Positions 9,130 through 18,244 of a DNA stretch of 64,000 bases are shown here, one piece after another. The stretch is taken from NCBI RefSeq assembly GCF_004349085.1, contig NZ_SMFM01000001.1, positions 744,001-808,000 on the forward strand, in the 5' to 3' direction. The stretch comes from Flavobacterium caseinilyticum. Lineage in GTDB: Bacteria > Bacteroidota > Bacteroidia > Flavobacteriales > Flavobacteriaceae. Position numbers and translations under genes: made by a program. Position 1 is the first letter of the stretch, and every line of letters starts with the position of its first letter. The notes under the pieces are model-generated. The model had not been told where the DNA came from and made no database searches. It saw only the letters and a list, made by a program, of their open reading frames with translations.

Positions 9130-10475
9130 TATTTCTTTTCTTTTGTGGTTTTGGTCGTTGGGTTGTAATAATTTGGTGGAAATCCGTTTAATGATCGCCA
9201 CAATTCAAACCAAACCGGCACATTATTTAGTAAAGCAATAGTTTGCGCACCCGCTCCAATACTCAACTGTGAAGGCCATTTATCATCGTTTTTATCAGGT
9301 GAAATCAAAACACGATATTTGCCGTTGTCACTAATGAAGTTTTCAATAGCAACAATTTCACCGCCAAAGGTTCCGTACGACATGTTGGGCCATCCGGAAA
9401 ACACAATTGTAGGCCAGCCATCAAACCACACCCTAACTTTTTCTCCTTTTCTTAACAGCGGAAGGTCAATTGGATTTACAAAAGTTTCTACGGCAATGTC
9501 ATACTTTGATGGCATTATACTAGCAATCGGGGTTCCTTCTTTTATGGTTTCCCCAATACCAGATTGTAGGGCCCTGTTGATGTAGCCGTTTTGTGAGGCT
9601 TTGATATAATACATGCCATTACGAATGCTGTAATTGGCATATTGATTTTCGAGTTTGTTCACCTGCGCATCAGTGTCATACTGACTGCTGAGCGCTGTGA
9701 ATTTGTCACTGTTGGCTTTCGAAACTTTCTCTGCATACTCCGCGCTTATTCTGTTTATCTCCACTTTGGCATTGATAAACTCGTTTTTACTGGTTAAGTA
9801 TTTGTTTTCCTGTGTAATAATTTTGGCTTCTACTTCCTGTAATTTCAGCCTTTTTTCTTCAATATCAGTAAGCGGTTTTAGTCCTTCTTTATTCAGCTGA
9901 ACAGAACGATCGTACTGTGTATTGGCTATCTTTAGCTGGGTTTTTACGGCAACTAAATCCATGCTGTCGCTCTTTATTTTCAAAACTGATTGTTTGATTT
10001 TATTTTGTGCTTGCTCCAATTTTAAAACTTTTTCTCTTTCAATGGCTTGTATTTGGTCGGTAAGCGTACTTACTTTAGAACCATACGATTGTAAAGATTG
10101 TTTTTTTGCATCTATTTGATTTTTTGTATTCTGAACTAAATTTGGATCCATATAATCCTCTTTGATCTCTGAAATAAATACGATTGTGTCACCTTTCTTT
10201 ACAAAATCACCTTCCTGAACATACCATTTTTCAAGTCGACCAGAAATCACACTTTGAATGGACTGCGGTCTTTGGTCGGGTCTTAGTGTGGTTACGCTTC
10301 CGCTGCCTGAAATGTTTTGTGTCCATGGTAGGAAAAGTGCTATCACACCTATAATTGAAACCACTACAATAATTCTATTTAAGATTTTATAATGAGGTCT
10401 GTTGACCAGGTTTTTCACCGTAGCAAAACGATCTAATGGCGGCAGTTTTATTTTATTGTCGGATATGTTTAGCAT
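9129..10475 (-). CDS. HlyD family membrane fusion protein
   Basis: Periplasmic adaptor, 448 residues, anchored by one membrane helix at about 34-51. It has a lipoyl-like half-motif at 79-102 (GRLEKWYVQEGDFVKKGD), a long coiled-coil hairpin from about 112 to 290 rich in Lys, Gln and Glu, the second lipoyl half near YIKASQNGYINRALQSG, and a C-terminal beta-barrel domain (GEKVRVWFDGWPTIVFSG). This order is that of type I secretion adaptors. Two bases separate it from the ABC gene and it overlaps tolC by one base. It should link the ABC protein in the inner membrane to the TolC channel. No dedicated substrate is evident. Confidence 0.88.
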   Translation of the reverse strand: MLNISDNKIKLPPLDRFATVKNLVNRPHYKILNRIIVVVSIIGVIALFLPWTQNISGSGSVTTLRPDQRPQSIQSVISGRLEKWYVQEGDFVKKGDTIVFISEIKEDYMDPNLVQNTKNQIDAKKQSLQSYGSKVSTLTDQIQAIEREKVLKLEQAQNKIKQSVLKIKSDSMDLVAVKTQLKIANTQYDRSVQLNKEGLKPLTDIEEKRLKLQEVEAKIITQENKYLTSKNEFINAKVEINRISAEYAEKVSKANSDKFTALSSQYDTDAQVNKLENQYANYSIRNGMYYIKASQNGYINRALQSGIGETIKEGTPIASIMPSKYDIAVETFVNPIDLPLLRKGEKVRVWFDGWPTIVFSGWPNMSYGTFGGEIVAIENFISDNGKYRVLISPDKNDDKWPSQLSIGAGAQTIALLNNVPVWFELWRSLNGFPPNYYNPTTKTTKEKK

Positions 10476-10477
10476 GA

Positions 10478-12139
10478 CTATTTATTTTTTAAATCAAGTT
10501 GAATAGTTCCATTTTCCATAGTGATAATACGACTGCATTTGGTTTTCCAATATGGGTTTTTTGAGGAAACTATTATTGTCCAGTTATTCTTCTCGGACGT
10601 AAGGAAATCGATAATTTCATTAGCAATTTCAATATCCATCATGTCCGTAGGATCTTCGTAAAAAAGGATTTTTGGTTTGTGAATGATACTTCTAGCTAAT
10701 AGTACTTTTTCAGCATCGGAAGATGATAATTGTTTACCTTCTGGGAAAATATGGGTTTCGAGACCTTTGGGCAATCTTTTAACAAAACTTGAAAGTTGTA
10801 CGCCTTCAATAGCCCATTTAAGATTTTCGCTACTTATGGACTTGTCATTAAAGGTAATGTTTTCTAAAAGGGTTCCTTCAAATGGTGTTTCACCATGAAT
10901 AATACCGCCAATTTGGGAACGATATTGCTTCAAGTTAATTTTTCTAAAGGTGTCATCATTAATGTAAAAAGTACCGGATGTAGGCTGCAACAAGCCAGAC
11001 AATATACGAATAAGTGTTGTTTTTCCCGAACCATTGTCTCCTGCAATAGCTATTTTTTCTCCTTGCTCAATTTTTAATGAAATGTTGCTCAAGATTTCCT
11101 TTTCTGAATCTGGAAATTTAAAAGTAAGATTTTCTATCTCTAAAGAAATATTAGCATAACAAATATCGCTATCGAACGCCTTTTCTTCATCTAATTGTAA
11201 GTCAGTGACCTGGCCAATTTTTTCAATTGAAGTCAGTACGTCATAGAATGTTTCAAGTCCGATGATAATTTTTTCGACAGAGGTAATAACTAATAAAATA
11301 ATGATTTCTGCCGCTACGAATTGGCCAATATTCATTTGTTGTGACAATACCAAAAAACCTCCAATAGACAATAATCCACCAGTTATTAAAATTTTAAAAA
11401 TAATTAATTGAGTAAATTGTCTTTGGATAACATTGAAATGTTTTTCCCGATAATTCAAGTAATCAGCCGCTATATTGTTGTTTTTTTGGAGTCCAAAATT
11501 GTAGTGAAGGTCATTTTTGAAACTATAATTATTTCTAGCTAATTCTTGTAACCAGCCTGCTACTTTATATTTGAATTTTGATTCTTTCAAACTCGTTTCC
11601 AGACCTGATTTAAAAGAGAATCGGAAGATAATATACAAAAGGAAAAATAATAATATACCGAATATGATAAAATAAGGGTGATATAAAGATAGTAATATTA
11701 CTCCAAAAACAATTTGTAATAGCGCCGCTGAGAAATCAGTTAAGAGCTTTGCAGTTCCTTTTTGAATGGTCATGGTATCAAAAAAACGATTGGCTAATTC
11801 TGGTGGATACGAATTGTACAATTGATCCATTTTTATTTTTGGCAATCGAGCTGCAAATTCAAAGGAAGAACGGACAAATATTTTTTGTTGTAAATTTTCG
11901 GTAATTCGGAGTTGCATAAAAGATAAAACTCCAACCAACGCTACGCCAAAAATAACCAAAATAATTAAAACTATCCAGGAAGCGCTTACTCGTCCAGATT
12001 GAATAAAATTGGTGATCGCTTGGATACCAAGCGGTAAAGATAAACTTACTAATCCAGCAAAAATGGCATAAAAAAATATTTGATAGACATCTTTTCTATC
12101 TAATGCAAGTAGTTTATAAAAACGATTTAAAGGAGTCAT
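10478..12139 (-). CDS. ABC exporter half-transporter with a degenerate nucleotide-binding domain
   Basis: Fused membrane (about 20-305) and ATPase (about 333-553) domains, 553 residues, the type I secretion layout without a C39 peptidase domain. Seen in the ATPase domain: Walker A GDNGSGKTT at 367-375 is intact and Walker B ILFYED (491-496) keeps the catalytic Glu495. The Q-loop position is His415 (IGGIIHGETPF), the signature LSGGQ is replaced by LSSSD at 471-475, and the H-loop histidine is missing (VSSKN at 525-529). A homodimer would therefore have atypical ATP sites. Context: 18 bases after tetR, 2 bases before hlyD. Substrate unknown; a drug or a secreted product are both possible. Confidence 0.85.
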   Translation of the reverse strand: MTPLNRFYKLLALDRKDVYQIFFYAIFAGLVSLSLPLGIQAITNFIQSGRVSASWIVLIILVIFGVALVGVLSFMQLRITENLQQKIFVRSSFEFAARLPKIKMDQLYNSYPPELANRFFDTMTIQKGTAKLLTDFSAALLQIVFGVILLSLYHPYFIIFGILLFFLLYIIFRFSFKSGLETSLKESKFKYKVAGWLQELARNNYSFKNDLHYNFGLQKNNNIAADYLNYREKHFNVIQRQFTQLIIFKILITGGLLSIGGFLVLSQQMNIGQFVAAEIIILLVITSVEKIIIGLETFYDVLTSIEKIGQVTDLQLDEEKAFDSDICYANISLEIENLTFKFPDSEKEILSNISLKIEQGEKIAIAGDNGSGKTTLIRILSGLLQPTSGTFYINDDTFRKINLKQYRSQIGGIIHGETPFEGTLLENITFNDKSISSENLKWAIEGVQLSSFVKRLPKGLETHIFPEGKQLSSSDAEKVLLARSIIHKPKILFYEDPTDMMDIEIANEIIDFLTSEKNNWTIIVSSKNPYWKTKCSRIITMENGTIQLDLKNK

Positions 12140-12156
12140 ATTCGCTGTAATTTGTT

Positions 12157-12828
12157 TTATCGTAAGACATTATTAATAAGGTTCAGGTAAAATTGAGTGG
12201 TTGTCACAGATTCGTTACAATCAGTTATTGTTTTTAAGTGCTCTTTCAAGAAATGTTGGTGTAAGTTACCCTCAACTATTGTTGAAACTAGTGATTTTGC
12301 AAAGGGATAATCAGGATTTACCTCATTTATCATCACCACAATGCTATTAATTACTCTCTTGTATATCAGAAAAAAACCTTCTTTATTTTCTTGATCAATC
12401 TCTTTTGTTTGAAATATTTTTGTGAATTCGGCAATAATAATTTTATTTAAAATAGCTTCGTTAATATGTTCATAATTTGCGTCATCGGTAACTTTTTCAG
12501 TTACAATAGTTATCGCTTTATTCAGTTTTTCAATTGGATCTATAATGTTTACAGTAGCAAAAAGAAGTTTGTATTCCATCCAACTCCAATACCACGATGA
12601 TAAATACACTAATAATTTATGTTTATTTTCAAAATATCTGTAAATGGAGCTTTCATTAGAACCAATTTTTTCACCCAATTTTTTGAATGTAAAATTATCA
12701 AATCCAATTTCGTCTATTAAAATAATACTATTCTCTATTATTTTTTGGCCTAAAGGAGATGTCTCGGGATTTTTAACATATATTTTTTCGTTGACTTGGA
12801 TCTTTAAGTTTGCTAATATTTGATTCAT
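12157..12828 (-). CDS. TetR family transcriptional regulator
   Basis: First gene of the export operon, 223 residues. The N-terminal helix-turn-helix is at about 30-75 (IIENSIILIDEIGFDNFTFK, then LGEKIGSNESSIYRYFENKH), with the YRYFENK ending typical of TetR recognition helices. The C-terminal ligand-binding domain is not assignable to a subfamily. Eighteen bases separate it from the ABC gene, so it is probably a repressor of its own operon, relieved by a substrate of the pump; that is inference from context. Confidence 0.85.
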   Translation of the reverse strand: MNQILANLKIQVNEKIYVKNPETSPLGQKIIENSIILIDEIGFDNFTFKKLGEKIGSNESSIYRYFENKHKLLVYLSSWYWSWMEYKLLFATVNIIDPIEKLNKAITIVTEKVTDDANYEHINEAILNKIIIAEFTKIFQTKEIDQENKEGFFLIYKRVINSIVVMINEVNPDYPFAKSLVSTIVEGNLHQHFLKEHLKTITDCNESVTTTQFYLNLINNVLR

Positions 12829-13178
12829 AATCTACTGTTTTTGATTAAAAGATTTTGCAATAGGGTATTAATAAAACTGTTTTGTTAAATCAATTATAAC
12901 TAGCGTGTCTAATGTTTTCATAATTTAACTATTGGATTAACGATTGTAAATTACCAACCAATAATATGTCTGCCAAACAAAAAGACTATTCAGTATACGT
13001 ATACATAAATAGCTTCATAATGCTATTTTAATTTCCACAGTTATCTGCATTTATTTTCAAACTGATTCATACCCTCAAGAGATCCAAAAAAGTTTGTTAA
13101 TCTTTATTTTAAATGAAATAGACAATACAAATAATGAAGTTTTGTTCTTGTTATTGAATTTATTCTCCTTACTTCGCT
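12829..13178. other. Gene-free interval upstream of the tetR-export operon
   Basis: 350 AT-rich bases between tetR and the LRR gene, both on the minus strand, so this is the promoter region of the export operon plus the tail of the LRR transcript. I see no ORF, no clear TAnnTTTG promoter and no strong terminator. The only notable element is a perfect 12-bp palindrome, GTATACGTATAC, at 12993-13004. Confidence 0.6.
12993..13004. promoter_or_regulatory. 12-bp perfect palindrome, possible TetR operator
   Basis: GTATACGTATAC, 165 bases upstream of the tetR start. TetR-family dimers bind palindromes, but this one is short and distant from the gene, so the link is only suggestive. Confidence 0.25.
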
Positions 13179-13817
13179 TTACAGTTTAATCATAAATCCA
13201 AAATTCAAATTTTCTCCAGAACGATCTGGATTCACGATTTTATTATCACGGATATCTAGAAACTGTAGATGCTCCAATTGTTTAATTTCTTTTGGAACCT
13301 CAATAAATTTATTATTGTTTAAATATAAAAATTCCAGATATTTTAAACTGCTAATAGTATTTGGTATACTATTTAAATTGTCGTTTTCTAAGTGTAATAT
13401 TCGTAAAGAAGGCATTTTACTCATAATTTTGATGTTTGCCTCTAAATTTAAATTCTTTTCATCATTTAAAAATATTTCCTCTAAGCTTGTTAACTTCCAA
13501 AAATCTTCTGGTAATACTGAAAAATCATTCCCACTTAATTCTAGTGTTTTAAGTTTTGATAAAGCATTTAATTCTTTAGGAAGTTCTCTTAAATGATCGT
13601 TTTTTAAGCTCAGATATTCTAAATTAACAAATTTTGACCAATTAATTCCGTCTAGTTTTAATGTTTGATTACTTAAATTTAAACGCAATACTTTGTCTGG
13701 TTGCTTTAATGCTAATTCAATATCTGTAAACTCTTGTTGAACATTATTTGAATCAGATATTTGCCCGAAGCCCAAGTGGTAAATAAGAATAAAGACGATG
13801 GTTGATAGAGTTTTCAT
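13179..13817 (-). CDS. Exported leucine-rich-repeat protein
   Basis: Small secreted protein of 212 residues. Residues 1-18 are a signal peptide (MKTLSTIVFILIYHLGFG). From about residue 42 to 200 there are six or seven leucine-rich repeats with a 23-residue period, for example LEYLSLKNDHLRELPKELNA, LKTLELSGNDFSVLPEDF, LRILHLENDNLNSIPNTI and LEFLYLNNNKFIEVPKEI. The repeats match the typical bacterial LxxLxLxxNxLxxLP form. No type IX C-terminal sorting domain or lipobox is visible. LRR proteins usually bind other proteins; the partner is unknown. A TAnnTTTG box with an overlapping 19-bp palindrome lies about 115 bases upstream. Confidence 0.85.
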   Translation of the reverse strand: MKTLSTIVFILIYHLGFGQISDSNNVQQEFTDIELALKQPDKVLRLNLSNQTLKLDGINWSKFVNLEYLSLKNDHLRELPKELNALSKLKTLELSGNDFSVLPEDFWKLTSLEEIFLNDEKNLNLEANIKIMSKMPSLRILHLENDNLNSIPNTISSLKYLEFLYLNNNKFIEVPKEIKQLEHLQFLDIRDNKIVNPDRSGENLNFGFMIKL

Positions 13818-13931
13818 TTTGTTTAGTCTGTTTGTTGTTGTTAAGGCAGCGTTTCTATCTATTATTTCTTGTTTTAATAATTGCTTTCAATAATAATTTT
13901 GAGAATTGTTACTAAGCCCAAATTTTACTTG

Positions 13932-13955
13932 CAAATGTAATAGTAATACTATTAC
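13932..13955 (-). promoter_or_regulatory. -7 box with overlapping 19-bp palindrome upstream of the LRR gene
   Basis: On the minus strand 13939-13932 reads TACATTTG, a TAnnTTTG match. Overlapping it, 13937-13955 is a perfect inverted repeat, GTAATAGTA-A-TACTATTAC. The palindrome would cover the spacer between the -7 and -33 regions, the place for a repressor or activator site. No TTG is seen at -33, which would fit a regulated promoter. Confidence 0.4.
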
Positions 13956-13983
13956 TAATTATAATATTTAACTTTTATTTATA

Positions 13984-14012
13984 AAAAAAGCTACTCGTAT
14001 CGAGTAGCTTTT
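13984..14012 (-). terminator. gpmI terminator
   Basis: Perfect 12-bp stem AAAAGCTACTCG / CGAGTAGCTTTT with a three-base loop; on the minus strand it is followed by a T run. It lies 28 bases after the gpmI stop codon. Confidence 0.9.
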
Positions 14013-14039
14013 AATACAAATATTTATAGGTAATTTTAT

Positions 14040-15557
14040 TTAAAGCAAAGAATGACAAGTCATTACCTCTGGTTTTTCGATTCCCATAAGCTCTAAAATT
14101 GTTGGAGCAATATCGCCAAGAACTCCATCATGGATTGTTTTCAATTCTTTGTCCACTAAAATAATTGGGACCGGATTTGTGGTATGGGCTGTATTTGGAC
14201 TTCCGTCAGGATTAATCATCGTCTCACAATTTCCATGATCTGCTATCACAATAGTGGTGTAATCATTTGCCAAAGCGGCAGTTATTACTCTTTCCACACA
14301 TTTATCAACCGCTTCACAAGCCTTAATTGCTGCACTCATAATGCCTGTGTGTCCCACCATATCGCCGTTGGCAAAATTAAGGCAAACAAAATCCACTTCA
14401 TTTTTATACAGTTCCGGAATCAAAGCATCCGTTAATTCAAAGGCGCTCATTTCAGGCTGCAAATCATAAGTGGCAACTTTTGGTGAATATTTCAAAATCC
14501 GAGTTTCTCCGATAAAAGGTAATTCTCTTCCGCCAGAAAAGAAGAAAGTTACGTGTGGATATTTTTCCGTTTCTGCGATTCGAATTTGCTTTTTATGTGC
14601 TTTTTCTAAAACCTCACCCAGAGTTTCCGTAATGTTGTCTTTGTTATAAACGACTTTTATATTTTGGTACGTTTCATCATAATTGGTAAGTGTAACATAA
14701 TATAAATTCAGTTTGTGCATATTTTGCTCATGACAATCCATTTGCGTCAATACTTCCGTTAATTCTCTTCCTCTGTCTGTTCTGAAATTGAAGAAAATCA
14801 CCACATCATCCTCTTCAATTGTCGCGATTGGACGGTTGTAATCATCAACCATAACCGTTGGATGAATGAATTCATCGGTTACATTCACTTCATAGCTTTC
14901 TTCAATGGAAGATACTGCATTTGTTGAATGTGTTCCAATTCCATTTACCAATAAATCGTAGGCGAGTTTTACTCTTTCCCATCGTCTGTCGCGATCCATT
15001 GCATAATACCGTCCTACAACTGAGGCAAGCTTCACCGTAGTGGTAGCGATATAATCCTGCAAATCCTGAATGTAATGTTTACCGGATTTCGGGTCCACAT
15101 CACGGCCGTCCGTAAAGGCGTGAACGAAAACTTTTTGTAATCCGTGTTGCTGTGTAGCGTCAATCAGACCGCGTAAATGCGAAGTATGCGAATGAACTCC
15201 ACCATCTGAAAGCAGACCTAAAAAGTGTACTTTTTTATTATTTATTTTGGCATATGTAAAGGCATCAACTAAAACTTGCTCTTTTGCTAAAGTGTCATGT
15301 GCAACGGCAAGGTTTATTTTGGCTAAATCTTGATAGACAATTCTGCCGGCACCGAGATTCATATGTCCTACCTCGCTATTTCCCATCTGACCATCGGGTA
15401 GTCCAACATTTAAACCATCTGTTCGTAGTTGGGCGCTTGGAAAATTTCTATAAAGACTGTTGATAAATGGGACGTTGGCATTGTCAATTGCTGATACTTT
15501 CGGGTCAGGAGATTTTCCCCAACCGTCTAAAATCATAAGAATTACTTTTTTGTTCAT
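14040..15557 (-). CDS. gpmI: 2,3-bisphosphoglycerate-independent phosphoglycerate mutase
   Basis: Interconverts 3- and 2-phosphoglycerate in glycolysis and gluconeogenesis using two Mn2+ ions. Length 505, typical. Alkaline-phosphatase-superfamily signatures are intact: Asp11 in MILDGWG, the phosphoserine nucleophile Ser61 in GQMGNSEVGHMNLGAG, HAFTDGRDVDP, YYAMDRDRRW, the metal site NFANGDMVGHTG, and IADHGNCE with NTAHTTNPVP near the C-terminus. It is monocistronic with its own terminator and a TAnnTTTG-type box (minus TATCTTTG, 15574-15581) about 20 bases upstream of the ATG. Confidence 0.97.
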   Translation of the reverse strand: MNKKVILMILDGWGKSPDPKVSAIDNANVPFINSLYRNFPSAQLRTDGLNVGLPDGQMGNSEVGHMNLGAGRIVYQDLAKINLAVAHDTLAKEQVLVDAFTYAKINNKKVHFLGLLSDGGVHSHTSHLRGLIDATQQHGLQKVFVHAFTDGRDVDPKSGKHYIQDLQDYIATTTVKLASVVGRYYAMDRDRRWERVKLAYDLLVNGIGTHSTNAVSSIEESYEVNVTDEFIHPTVMVDDYNRPIATIEEDDVVIFFNFRTDRGRELTEVLTQMDCHEQNMHKLNLYYVTLTNYDETYQNIKVVYNKDNITETLGEVLEKAHKKQIRIAETEKYPHVTFFFSGGRELPFIGETRILKYSPKVATYDLQPEMSAFELTDALIPELYKNEVDFVCLNFANGDMVGHTGIMSAAIKACEAVDKCVERVITAALANDYTTIVIADHGNCETMINPDGSPNTAHTTNPVPIILVDKELKTIHDGVLGDIAPTILELMGIEKPEVMTCHSLL

Positions 15558-15573
15558 TGTACTGTATTTTATA

Positions 15574-15581
15574 CAAAGATA
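15574..15581 (-). promoter_or_regulatory. Candidate -7 box of the gpmI promoter
   Basis: TATCTTTG on the minus strand, an exact TAnnTTTG match, giving a leader of about 13 bases. No clear -33 element. Confidence 0.45.
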
Positions 15582-15697
15582 AAGTATTTCTAAAAATGTT
15601 CGAATGCATGGAAATCACTATTATACATTCGGAGGCTAACAATAACAAATAATGATTATTTTGTTGCGGATAGTTGTCTTTTTTAAAATTAATTCAT

Positions 15698-18115
15698 TTA
15701 GAATATATTCTTAACCTGATTGTAATCTATAAAGTAACGCACACTTACCGAGAAAACATGACTAAGCGCATCGTTATTCAATAAATTAGTAACATTTTCC
15801 GTAAACTCTTTGTTGATGTTTCTTTCAAATGCACCGGCATTATTCCGATATAAAACAGAAACTTGACTTCCCGGCGCAAACCACCAAGAATAGGACAAGT
15901 CAGCATTCCAGGAATAAAAACTCGAGTTTTTATTGGTGGTATATCCTGTAAAATCAGCAAGTCTTCCGTTTTGTTCCAATGATAAAGTATTTTTATTTTC
16001 GGCATATGACCAATATTGGCGCAGCGAAATATTAAATGTCATCGTACTGTTTAGTGAATATTTTCCAAAAACGGTATTGGAATACGTAATTACATTTCGA
16101 TTAGCAAAAACTATTGTATTTGCCGTAGCCGAATTCAGGTCGTCATTAATACTATCAATGTAGCCTTTATTATTGTTTTGTCTGAAAAAACTGAAGTTGT
16201 AATTCATAGATAATTTGTCATTAAAACGATATCTTGGACCCAATGAAAAACCATAGGAATTTCTTCCTGCCTCATCAAAAACAGCATAGGATGGATTAAA
16301 ATCAATAGCAAAATTATTGTTGTAATTGGTTGAAATGTATATAAATCCACCAATTTTTGTAGGCCTTATTACAAATCTGTCGGCTGTTCTCGGTTCATAA
16401 TAATCATATGTTTCTATTGGATTTGCATCGAAACCTATTCCAAAATAATGATTTTTTTTGTTATTTGAGTTAATTTGAAAGCTGATGCTGCTGGATTGAA
16501 TTTTGCCGGTTTCTTTTTGAAACTGGGAATAAGCATTTAATCTGGCATTGAAAGAGTTGAAATACTTTGTTGGATTGAGGATTCTATAACTGGTATTACC
16601 GTACAAGCTGAAATAATTAGTCTCAAAATTGATTCCTAAATCATTGTTGTCAAAATCTTTGGTTGTGATGTCACCCCCAACACCGTAACGAAATTTGCCG
16701 CTAGTTTCGGAGAAATTCAGTTGGGAACTGAACCCTTTTTTATCTTCAATGCTGTTTATATAGCTGTACTTAAAATCACCGGCGAGGTTGTAGGTGTTTT
16801 TCTTGGTATTCAAATCCCAAACTAATGCCGTTACATTTCCATCTCTAAAACTTCCGTTTCGAGTTACATTTGTATTTACAAACGCAATTGAAGAATTTTT
16901 GCGAAAACGCTGATCCAATACCAAAACATTGTAATTGGCAAGTGGCTCAACAATCTCATTTCTGATCTCTTGAGTAACTCTATTTCTTAAGGTTGCTGAG
17001 GTTTTCTCAGTAACAGCGTTTAAGATTCCAACGCCCAATCCATTCTTGGTTCTTCCAGATATTTTTAAAGCATTAATAAGATTTACACTTGCGGGATTAT
17101 CAATGATTTCTTCGTTTGCAGCTGCCGTAGGATAATTGATTGGATTTCCTCCAATTCGTCTTGAATAAACTAAATTCCCTTTGCTAAACAAATCCGTTCC
17201 CTCCGTAAAAAAAGGTCTGTTTTCGTTGAATTGCTGTTCGAATGGTCCTAAATTCAGAATTTGATCGTCGTATTTTGTTTGTCCAAAATCAGGAATAAGA
17301 ATCATATCCAGTGTAAAAGCATCGTTTATTCCGTATTTTAAATCCAATCCGCCTTTGAGTGTTCCGTATGTTTTTTGGCGTGCATCAGCATTTACATAAA
17401 AAGAGGAATACGGTAAAAGAAAAAGTCGCGTAGGTGGTTTTATGTTTTCAATACCTTCCAGAATTCCGGTTTGTTGGGTGAAAGTTCCCAGTTTCGAATC
17501 AATAAAATTCCAAGTGTATTTATAACGATCTCGTCTTATTTCTCTAAAAAAATTAAGACCCCAAGTTTGTTTGTCTTCGGCTGAAAAACGTAGCGCAGCA
17601 TACGGAATCCGCATTTCTACCACCCAGCCTTTGTCTGTAATGACGGCTTTGCTTTTCCAAACGGCGTCCCAGGAATAATCCTCGCCATTGGTGTCAGTGG
17701 TTATGCAGTCTGCCTGACCGTCAGCCGCATTTACAAAAAACTGAAAATCTTGCTGTCCGTCATTGAACCCATTGATAAAAACACCAAAAAGGTCCGAAGT
17801 ACCAAAATTATCGCGGGGAGTGATTTCTCTTAAAATTTTATCTGGATTGTCATCATACATTATGGCTCCAATGTATATGGCGTCGTTATCGTATAAGACT
17901 TTTACTTCTGTTCTTTTGTTTTCAGGAATTGCCTTGCCATTATCAGGTTCAAACATGATGAAATCAGATGCTACTGCAGCAGATTGCCAAGTAGGTTCAT
18001 CTAAGTTTCCATCAATTTCAATTTTGTCGGAAATGAATTTTGTTTGTAATGTCTTTTTTTGGCTGTAGCCAAAGACACTTATGAAGAGGAAACAAAGCAA
18101 TAAATGATTTTTCAT
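15698..18115 (-). CDS. DUF5916 family protein with N-terminal CBM9-like domain (copy 2)
   Basis: Exported protein of 805 residues. The start is set at 18113-18115, giving the signal peptide MKNHLLLCFLFISVFGYSQ; the more upstream start codon at 18190 adds a non-signal leader. Residues about 30-215 look like a family-9 carbohydrate-binding fold (IEIDGNLDEPTWQSA, VLYDNDAIYIGAIMYD, WVVEMRIPYAALRFS). The rest is DUF5916, rich in alternating aromatic strands that suggest an outer-membrane beta barrel (ending NVTNLLNNDALSHVFSVSVR). NRPFFTEGTDLFSKGNLVYS is a shared family motif. The function of DUF5916 is unknown. It is the downstream member of a tandem pair and has its own promoter. Paralogue at 18245-20638. 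Confidence 0.82.
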   Translation of the reverse strand: MKNHLLLCFLFISVFGYSQKKTLQTKFISDKIEIDGNLDEPTWQSAAVASDFIMFEPDNGKAIPENKRTEVKVLYDNDAIYIGAIMYDDNPDKILREITPRDNFGTSDLFGVFINGFNDGQQDFQFFVNAADGQADCITTDTNGEDYSWDAVWKSKAVITDKGWVVEMRIPYAALRFSAEDKQTWGLNFFREIRRDRYKYTWNFIDSKLGTFTQQTGILEGIENIKPPTRLFLLPYSSFYVNADARQKTYGTLKGGLDLKYGINDAFTLDMILIPDFGQTKYDDQILNLGPFEQQFNENRPFFTEGTDLFSKGNLVYSRRIGGNPINYPTAAANEEIIDNPASVNLINALKISGRTKNGLGVGILNAVTEKTSATLRNRVTQEIRNEIVEPLANYNVLVLDQRFRKNSSIAFVNTNVTRNGSFRDGNVTALVWDLNTKKNTYNLAGDFKYSYINSIEDKKGFSSQLNFSETSGKFRYGVGGDITTKDFDNNDLGINFETNYFSLYGNTSYRILNPTKYFNSFNARLNAYSQFQKETGKIQSSSISFQINSNNKKNHYFGIGFDANPIETYDYYEPRTADRFVIRPTKIGGFIYISTNYNNNFAIDFNPSYAVFDEAGRNSYGFSLGPRYRFNDKLSMNYNFSFFRQNNNKGYIDSINDDLNSATANTIVFANRNVITYSNTVFGKYSLNSTMTFNISLRQYWSYAENKNTLSLEQNGRLADFTGYTTNKNSSFYSWNADLSYSWWFAPGSQVSVLYRNNAGAFERNINKEFTENVTNLLNNDALSHVFSVSVRYFIDYNQVKNIF

Positions 18116-18136
18116 GAAACTTTTGATTGATTGATG

Positions 18137-18166
18137 CAAAATTAGAAAAACCAAAATAGTTTCAAA
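18137..18166 (-). promoter_or_regulatory. Promoter of the downstream DUF5916 gene
   Basis: On the minus strand a TTTG (18166-18163) and a TAATTTTG box (18144-18137) are separated by 18 bases, matching the -33/-7 architecture of Bacteroidota. The start codon is about 22 bases further on. Confidence 0.6.
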
Positions 18167-18244
18167 GGGACAAATCACCAATCCACACAATAGTTTGGAT
18201 TAATAGACTCCCTTTTTAATTGAATGTTACAGTTTGATTTAAAA

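Noticed and set aside
18116..18190. Extended start of the downstream DUF5916 gene
   Set aside because: The added residues precede a normal signal peptide, and the promoter lies inside the extension.
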